NCBI GenBank assembly: GCA_016841045.1
Contig: JAENZX010000026.1
Coordinates: 1 to 49,038, forward strand
Direction: 5' to 3'
From: Thermincola carboxydiphila
Lineage (GTDB): Bacteria > Bacillota > Thermincolia > Thermincolales > UBA2595
Length of the DNA: 49,038 bases
Below are positions 43,858 through 49,038 of this stretch, piece after piece. The notes below the pieces were generated by a model that ran no database searches, was not told the DNA's origin, and saw only the letters and a list, made by a program, of their open reading frames with translations. Both the position numbers and the translations under genes were made by a program. The number at the start of each line of letters is the position of its first letter. Within the stretch, counting starts at the first letter, position 1.

Positions 43858-44043
43858 TTTCATTTCCCCTTTAATAATCGTAATTAATGCAGCAATCATC
43901 CTCTTTCCCTAAAGGATAACATAACTTACTTAATAATCTCTTGCGTAAATATTAAATTTTTATCAATAAATGTTAAGGGTATTTTTTTGGGCACTGATTA
44001 ACTTTGTTTATTATTGTTAGTAATTTCCCAGCTAACGAAAAAA

Positions 44044-44133
44044 AATTAGCCACAGACACACACCGATGCACACGGATATTAATGCTAAAACAGGGTTTTA
44101 TCCGTGTTAATCAGTGTTCATCCGTGGCTAATT
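44044..44133. repeat. Inverted-repeat element of the CACGGAT type
   Basis: Two 35-base arms (44044-44078 and 44099-44133) match at 28 of 35 positions. Each contains GCCAC-GA, ACAC-GAT and ACACGGATA motifs in order, so each arm is itself a short direct repeat. It lies 36 bases past the stop of the response regulator. Similar AACACGGAT repeats occur between genes in many bacteria; the function is unclear. Confidence 0.7.
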
Positions 44134-44169
44134 GCCCTCAGACCATTGAGCAGTACCTTAATCTTATTT

Positions 44170-44868
44170 TTATCTATGACCCAGGTCAAATTTGTACCCT
44201 ACACCCCAAACAGTTTTGATAAAATTCGGGTTATTGGAGTCCTCCTCAATTTTTTCCCTTACTCGGCGTATGTGTACTGTAAGGGTGTTTTCGTCTCCGT
44301 AGAAATCAGGCTCCCATAAACTCTCAAGAAGCTGCTGTCGCGTAAAAACCTGAGGTGAACCCTTGGCCAAATGCCACAAAAGATCAAATTCCTTGGCAGT
44401 AAGGTCTACCTCTTTACCCCTGACCTGAACTGTCCGTGTCCTGGCATTAATTACTAGGTCTCTGCAGGAGATAGTTTCCTGTAAACTATCAGGAACAGCC
44501 GACTGTTTACAGCGGCGCAGAACCGCTTTCACCCGCATCAAAAGCTCGGTGGGACTAAAAGGTTTGGTCAGATAATCATCAGCTCCTAGTGTAAAACCAA
44601 CGACTTTGTCCAACTCTTCCCCACGGGCCGATAAAATAATAACGGGAATATCCCGAAGAGCTTTAATCCTGCGACAGACTTCAAATCCATCAAGCTTTGG
44701 CAGCATCAGGTCAAGAATTATTAGTCCAGGGCGTAATTTTTCTTCAAGCATAATAGCCTGCTCTCCATCGGCAGCAGTGAAAACCTGATATTCCTCCCTG
44801 CGAAGAGAATGTTCTATTACTTTAAGGATCTTGGGGTCATCATCAACTACAAGTATTTCTTCCTTCAT
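44170..44868 (-). CDS. OmpR/PhoB-family response regulator
   Basis: A 232-residue two-component regulator. Receiver domain: VDDDPKILKV acidic pair, phospho-acceptor in LIILDLMLPKLDG, LSARGEE and the conserved lysine in YLTKPFSP. Then a C-terminal winged helix with the DLLWHLAKGSPQVFTRQQLLESLW and RRVREKIEEDS motifs. Its ATG overlaps the stop of the sensor kinase gene (TAATG), with GAGGAGGC five bases before, so the pair is co-translated. Target genes are not known. Confidence 0.95.
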   Translation of the reverse strand: MKEEILVVDDDPKILKVIEHSLRREEYQVFTAADGEQAIMLEEKLRPGLIILDLMLPKLDGFEVCRRIKALRDIPVIILSARGEELDKVVGFTLGADDYLTKPFSPTELLMRVKAVLRRCKQSAVPDSLQETISCRDLVINARTRTVQVRGKEVDLTAKEFDLLWHLAKGSPQVFTRQQLLESLWEPDFYGDENTLTVHIRRVREKIEEDSNNPNFIKTVWGVGYKFDLGHR

Positions 44869-46463
44869 TAAACAGCCTCCTCTGTAGGAAGATTCATCGG
44901 TATTGTAAATGAAAAGATACTCCCTTTACCTGGGTCACTGGATACCCATACCCTACCATTGTGCAATTCTACAAAATGTTTTACAAGAGTAAGCCCCAGC
45001 CCTGTTCCATGCTGTTTATTAGTTAAAGAATTTTCCACTTGGTAAAATCTGTCGAATATTCGGGTAACTTGTTCTCCTGATAATCCTATCCCATTATCTA
45101 AGACTCTTACTATTAAGTCCTGCCTATCCTGAGATATTTCTGATTCTATAGCTATACTACCTCCCTGAGGAGTAAACTTATGTGCATTTGAAAGCAGATT
45201 AACTAAAACCTTTTTAATTTTTTCAACATCCATCACAATGGCAGGAATATCAGAGGAAATACCTGTTACGATTTTCTGATTCTTTTGGTTAAAGACAGGA
45301 ATGAGTTGTCTTAGGACAGAGGAAATAACTTCTTCAATCATAGCTCTCTCCAGATGGACTTTTACCTTCCCTGCCTCTATCCTGGAAAGATCCAGAAGAT
45401 TATTAATTTCACGCAAAAGTTTCTGGCTGCTGTCATTTATCTCCTGAAGATAATCCTGCTGTATCTCGTTTAGGGGGCCAGTTTCCCGGTCCATAAGAAG
45501 TTCGGTAAAAGCAATTATAGCTGTCAGGGGAGTACGCAGTTCGTGATTTGTGTTAGCCAAAAAATCAGTTTTGAGCTTGTTTATCCTGGCAAGCTGGGTA
45601 TTGATCTCACTCAGCTTCTGCTGTTGTTCACGCAGTACTCGGTTGGATTCGTGAAGCCTTATAACCGAAGTAACAAAAAGCCCTCTTAGAATACAAATAA
45701 AAGACGCAATCTTGTAGATGTGTCCAACCAGATTATATGTGTCATACGCACTGGAATACATAGTAAATGCGACTTCACTGAAAATGCCAAATATGAGTGC
45801 TGCTTCAAGGTATATTTCTTCAATATCTTTGTGCTTTTTTAGCACCATGTACACCAGGGCAGCCATTTCAACAACAATAATTACATACTCGAGAACAACC
45901 TTAGCAGTTGTCTGCCCAACCCCCGCTTTATACATTGGCGGCCATTGAGGGGCACCAACTGCTATGTACGCTACCAGTGCCGTCGACACTATTACAGTAA
46001 TGAAGAAAAAGACAGCCACATTAAGTTTGGATTCTATTTTTAGGCGTTTTGCAGAAACTACTGCCAGAATGCCTACAGCCTGGATAATCCGTGCAGTTAC
46101 CCAGTAAGTGGATGCTTTATTAACTGAATTTGGTGTAAAAAAGTCAGGCATACCGTTATAGGACATGCAATGAGCAAAGTCCATGAGACTGACAGCCAGG
46201 AATACCAAGCAAATAAGTAATTCGGGCAGTTCCCGTTTTTGCTGGTAATTATACCAGGCCACTATAGAGACAGTCATGCCAATCACTATAGATAAAAGCT
46301 CTGTAAGAGTATGCAGGGTAAGATAAATATTTACGGGAAAAATAAGGTAAAGTGAAGGATAAAAAGATACAAAAAGAATCCCCAAAGCCGATACCATAGT
46401 CAAGGTTATCAAAACCCAATTAATTTTAAGCCTTACAGGAATTCTTGATAAAGGTATTCTCAT
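44868..46463 (-). CDS. MASE3-domain sensor histidine kinase
   Basis: A 531-residue membrane kinase. About eight transmembrane helices in residues 15-265 form a MASE3-type sensor (LMDFAHCMSYNGMPDFFTP, YWVTARIIQAVGILAVVSAK). A coiled linker (REQQQKLSEINTQLARINKL) leads to HisKA with NTNHELRTPLT (phospho-acceptor His) and HATPase with NLLSNAHKF, DNGIGLSGEQ, GTGLGLTLVK boxes. The ligand of MASE3 is not known. Its stop overlaps the regulator start. AAGGTG precedes the ATG. Confidence 0.93.
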   Translation of the reverse strand: MRIPLSRIPVRLKINWVLITLTMVSALGILFVSFYPSLYLIFPVNIYLTLHTLTELLSIVIGMTVSIVAWYNYQQKRELPELLICLVFLAVSLMDFAHCMSYNGMPDFFTPNSVNKASTYWVTARIIQAVGILAVVSAKRLKIESKLNVAVFFFITVIVSTALVAYIAVGAPQWPPMYKAGVGQTTAKVVLEYVIIVVEMAALVYMVLKKHKDIEEIYLEAALIFGIFSEVAFTMYSSAYDTYNLVGHIYKIASFICILRGLFVTSVIRLHESNRVLREQQQKLSEINTQLARINKLKTDFLANTNHELRTPLTAIIAFTELLMDRETGPLNEIQQDYLQEINDSSQKLLREINNLLDLSRIEAGKVKVHLERAMIEEVISSVLRQLIPVFNQKNQKIVTGISSDIPAIVMDVEKIKKVLVNLLSNAHKFTPQGGSIAIESEISQDRQDLIVRVLDNGIGLSGEQVTRIFDRFYQVENSLTNKQHGTGLGLTLVKHFVELHNGRVWVSSDPGKGSIFSFTIPMNLPTEEAV

Positions 46464-46585
46464 TTATATTCACCTTTGAGACTTTTTGGATTATATTTTC
46501 CTTTCAGGTGACATATTCCTTCCTTCTTCTAAAATTTTTTTAACATTAGAATTCAGCTTCACAAGCGGAATTTCTTGAGATAAAA

Positions 46586-46610
46586 AATAAAAAAAAGGTA
46601 CCTAAAGGCA
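46586..46610 (-). terminator. Possible terminator in the nitrilase-kinase gap
   Basis: Short stem GTGCC/GGTAC (one G-U) with TTTA loop, followed by CTTTTTTTT on the minus strand. It is the second hairpin in this gap; a third of the 265-base gap remains unexplained. Confidence 0.55.
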
Positions 46611-46662
46611 CGGTTTAATATGGAAACTTGTTGAACCATACCCAAACCGATACGGAAAAGCG

Positions 46663-46701
46663 AAAAGAGAGGCAATGCCACAAAGGTATTGCTTCTCTTT
46701 T
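46663..46701 (-). terminator. Hairpin after the nitrilase gene
   Basis: 17-bp stem AAAAGAGAGGCAATGCC/GGTATTGCTTCTCTTTT (two G-T wobbles), 5-base loop, 27 bases past the stop at 46729. It has T4 on both strands, so it could work in either direction. Confidence 0.7.
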
Positions 46702-46728
46702 TGAGTTTTCAAATATTAAACGGCAGAA

Positions 46729-47559
46729 TTAAAGTTCTCTGAACTCATATAAATCTGTACGGCGGTGTTTAAGCAGAGGAAACTCATCTCTCACTTGTTG
46801 AAGCCTATCCAAATCAATCTCAGTAGTGATAATGCCCTGTTTTTCATCCAATTGATCTAACACTCTTCCCCAGGGGTCAACCACTATTGAATGTCCATAA
46901 GCCACATAAGGAGCCGATTCATTGCGGGCCGGTGAAACGCCTGCAACATAAAACTGGTTATCAATAGCTCTCATTCGCATAGTCAGCTCCCAATGAGCCG
47001 GTCCTGATACCATGTTAAATGCCCCTGGGACCAGAAAAGCCACTGCTCCCCTGAGAGTTGCAGCTCTGGCTATTTCCGGAAATCTTATATCGTAACAGAT
47101 TCCGATGCCTATTTTTCCGTAGGCCGTATCTACCACAGTTAATTCATTTCCACTGCTGAGTACTGCTGATTCTTTAAAACTAATCCCTTCACTTAATTCT
47201 ACATCAAAAAGGTGTACCTTGCGATGTTTGGCTAGGAGAACGCCATCAGGCCCAAAGACAAAACAAGTATTGAAAATCATCCCGTTCTCCCGTTCCGGTA
47301 TCGACCCTCCAAAAATGTAAATCCCACGTCCTGCCGCTGTTTCTGAGAGCATAGAAATGGTTGGCCCGGCAGGAAATTCCTCTGCAAAGTGTGGGAAATA
47401 AGAATTGTCATAGGGACAGTTAAACATCTCCGGTAGAGCTACGACCTGAGCGCCTTCATTAGCAGCTGTGTTTATCAATTCCCGCACTCTGGTAATATTG
47501 TCAGCTTTATTATCACTCACATCATTTTGAATTGCACCTAAAATAAACTTTTTATCCAT
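46729..47559 (-). CDS. Nitrilase-superfamily amidase (omega-amidase/Nit2-like)
   Basis: A 276-residue C-N hydrolase with the Glu-Lys-Cys triad: ALPEMFNCPYDN (Glu), KHRKVHLFDV (Lys) and GICYDIRFPEIAR (Cys). The NCPY and YFP spacing and the FDVELSEGISFKES stretch resemble omega-amidases, which hydrolyse alpha-ketoglutaramate. No signal peptide, so cytoplasmic. Substrate is inferred only from family resemblance. GGGTGATGGG precedes the ATG. Confidence 0.9.
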   Translation of the reverse strand: MDKKFILGAIQNDVSDNKADNITRVRELINTAANEGAQVVALPEMFNCPYDNSYFPHFAEEFPAGPTISMLSETAAGRGIYIFGGSIPERENGMIFNTCFVFGPDGVLLAKHRKVHLFDVELSEGISFKESAVLSSGNELTVVDTAYGKIGIGICYDIRFPEIARAATLRGAVAFLVPGAFNMVSGPAHWELTMRMRAIDNQFYVAGVSPARNESAPYVAYGHSIVVDPWGRVLDQLDEKQGIITTEIDLDRLQQVRDEFPLLKHRRTDLYEFREL

Positions 47560-47588
47560 TTCCCATCACCCATCACCTAAAATAACTT

Positions 47589-48410
47589 TTACTCAATGAT
47601 TTTAATCATTGAAAATGAAGCAACCTTACCATTATCAATTTTTACGTGGAGCTGAATATTCTTCTCACCAAGTACATCAAATATTAGCAAATCACTATGA
47701 GCGATATTTGCTTTACCAAATTTTTTTACGACATTACTAACATCTGAACCTACAGTCAACCCTCTTGGCCCTTTCAACTCCTGCCCCGTCACAGTTATCC
47801 GTATAACCTCTTTATCTTTGTCTGATTCGACTTCAAAACCTTCATATTTTGCTATCCTTACTTTACGTTTTAGATTTTCGTTATATACGGATTTGACCTG
47901 TGGTTTCCCTGCCTCTGAAGCTAAAGGCAGCGGTGCAGAAATTTTAAAACCGGCAATGTGAAGTTCTTGTGCCTGGATATCCAGAACTTTACCCGACAGG
48001 CTGTCAACTTTTACAAACAAAATATCCGGAATCTGGTTGGGATAAACCTGTCTTAACTCAACTAGCCAGACCGGATATTCCCTGGTAGGGGGTTGGTCAG
48101 CACTGAAAGTAACCTTATATCCCCGGGAAACAGCATACGCAGCCAACTCCTTGACCACCGGAAGTGCTTTTACTGCATTTACAGCAGCCTCCCCCGTAAT
48201 AGATCCTTCAACAGAATTGGCAGCAGCAGAAGTGTCTGAAACATCCTCACTGCTATCAGAACTACGTTCAATTGAAAACCAGGATATTTGGTTCAGCTTA
48301 AATTCCGGAAACTCCAGGCCTGAAATAAAGCCCTCTATCGAGCTGGAAAAATAACCGGAAAGAAAACCTGTTACAACAGCTACTGCGATTATAATTATTT
48401 TTTTATACAA
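47589..48410 (-). CDS. Exported protein with PepSY-like region, unknown
   Basis: About 273 residues with an N-terminal transmembrane anchor (KKIIIIAVAVVTGFLSGYF) and a Ser/Asp/Ala-rich linker, then a region resembling PepSY folds (YPVWLVELRQV, ILFVKVDSLSGKVLDIQ) and a C-terminal strand-rich part (GLTVGSDVSNVVKKFGKA). A TTG at 48410 is preferred as start because GGAGGG lies six bases upstream; an in-frame ATG at 48434 has none. Probably anchored outside the membrane. It lies 30 bases before the nitrilase gene. Confidence 0.75.
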   Translation of the reverse strand: MYKKIIIIAVAVVTGFLSGYFSSSIEGFISGLEFPEFKLNQISWFSIERSSDSSEDVSDTSAAANSVEGSITGEAAVNAVKALPVVKELAAYAVSRGYKVTFSADQPPTREYPVWLVELRQVYPNQIPDILFVKVDSLSGKVLDIQAQELHIAGFKISAPLPLASEAGKPQVKSVYNENLKRKVRIAKYEGFEVESDKDKEVIRITVTGQELKGPRGLTVGSDVSNVVKKFGKANIAHSDLLIFDVLGEKNIQLHVKIDNGKVASFSMIKIIE

Positions 48411-48496
48411 AATAAGCCCTCCGGCTGGAATCATTTTTTCTTAAAAATAATTAATTCCACGGCGGAAGCGGGCTTTCCTTCATATCATTTAATTTT

Positions 48497-49038
48497 TTAG
48501 CAGTCTGGCTGGCTTTTGTGTCCCTTAGTTCTTTTAAACATAGCATACGCTAATCCTCCCAAAAGAAGAAGTCCTGCGTAACCTACTGCTGGGTATAGAA
48601 TTCTGACTAGAGTGGTAAAACCAAGCTGACTGGCTGCCAATGCCGCTAAAGCAGTTCCGATAATATAATATTTTACATATACTGAGTCTTGTGAACTTAT
48701 CCTGGTAACAAAGCCGTAAAGATTACCAACCGCAGTGGTATAAATTTCGGCTAACAAAACCAGACTGTAACCCACTGTAAGAGCTGGAGCAAGCCTACTG
48801 GCCACATATATCATAGGAATCTCGTATCTTGCGGCTTGGGGAAGGTTTGGAGCCAGCGCAAGAAATATTGCAAGTGCTCCAAGCCCGAGGCCAATCCCTC
48901 CAAAAAGTGCTCCTCTCTTGAGAAGTTCGGGTCTCTGGTACTTTTTGCCCAGTGGTGCGAGGATAGCAACAGACATTACAAGAGTATAAGAAACATAGAC
49001 AATAGCTGAAAAAGGCCAGTAAGGCACTGGGGCTTTCA
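48497..49038 (-). CDS. YkvI-family membrane protein (5' end cut by window)
   Basis: The C-terminal 179 residues of an integral membrane protein; the frame stays open to the right edge, so the true start is outside. Helices seen: YVSYTLVMSVAILAPLG, GLGLGALAIFLALAP, LTVGYSLVLLAEIYTTAVGNLYGF and two C-terminal ones (GTALAALAASQLGFTTLV, YAGLLLLGGLAYAMF). YEIPMIYVASRLAP and EIYTTAVGN match the uncharacterised YkvI/COG3949 family by memory of the pattern. Transporter-like; substrate unknown. Confidence 0.7.
   Translation of the reverse strand, partial: KAPVPYWPFSAIVYVSYTLVMSVAILAPLGKKYQRPELLKRGALFGGIGLGLGALAIFLALAPNLPQAARYEIPMIYVASRLAPALTVGYSLVLLAEIYTTAVGNLYGFVTRISSQDSVYVKYYIIGTALAALAASQLGFTTLVRILYPAVGYAGLLLLGGLAYAMFKRTKGHKSQPDC

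Overview
The window looks like chromosome from a Gram-positive, anaerobic, menaquinone-using Firmicute, probably a clostridial relative of the Peptococcaceae/Thermincola type. This is an inference from S-layer (SLH) domains, strong AGGAGG-type ribosome binding sites, DUF896, DUF1189 and YkvI-type proteins, a rubredoxin-flavoprotein, small ferredoxins, a selenocysteine tRNA, and very large multiheme cytochromes typical of metal-reducing Clostridia. Nearly everything is on the minus strand. The window cuts genes at both ends, and no gene-free stretch longer than about 300 bases exists.

Region 1 (1-7529): one giant SLH-domain surface protein, cut by the left edge and visibly GC-richer than the rest. 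Its ATG, ribosome binding site and signal-peptide start are separated from the long body by a one-base frameshift in an A6 tract.

Region 2 (7.8-27.5 kb): an extracellular-electron-transfer-type locus with seven multiheme c-type cytochromes (72 CXXCH motifs plus one CXXXCH). In transcription order these are a 10-heme and a 12-heme NapC/NirT-like membrane cytochrome, a 17-heme paired-CXXCH protein, and then three repeats of the cassette [TPR membrane protein - NHL beta-propeller - secreted hexaheme cytochrome]. A last NHL gene precedes a 1754-residue protein with seven invasin-like Ig repeats followed by a 15-heme (+1) domain. A plausible path is menaquinol to the NapC-like cytochromes, then to wall-zone cytochromes, then to the Ig-cytochrome as an arm through the S-layer. 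A polyprenyl diphosphate synthase gene (menaquinone tail) lies immediately upstream.

Region 3 (28.6-38.5 kb): tRNA-Sec (selC), a TetR-operator-controlled RND exporter, endonuclease III, an HD-GYP c-di-GMP phosphodiesterase, a mono-cluster ferredoxin, a probable UGA-interrupted selenoprotein (an HMA-like metal-binding domain whose CxxC is CGGU, followed by a bSECIS-like hairpin), an Fe-S aldo/keto reductase, a YfcE-type phosphoesterase and a Mug-type DNA glycosylase.

Region 4 (38.5-49 kb): housekeeping and accessory genes: two thioesterases, a patatin, an MBL-fold hydrolase, a high-molecular-weight rubredoxin, a MASE3 two-component pair, an omega-amidase-type nitrilase, two membrane proteins, and two intergenic inverted-repeat elements (38784-38900 and 44044-44133). 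The two main points of novelty are the triplicated propeller/TPR/hexaheme array ending in an Ig-multiheme fusion, and the HMA-type selenoprotein candidate encoded about 7 kb from selC.
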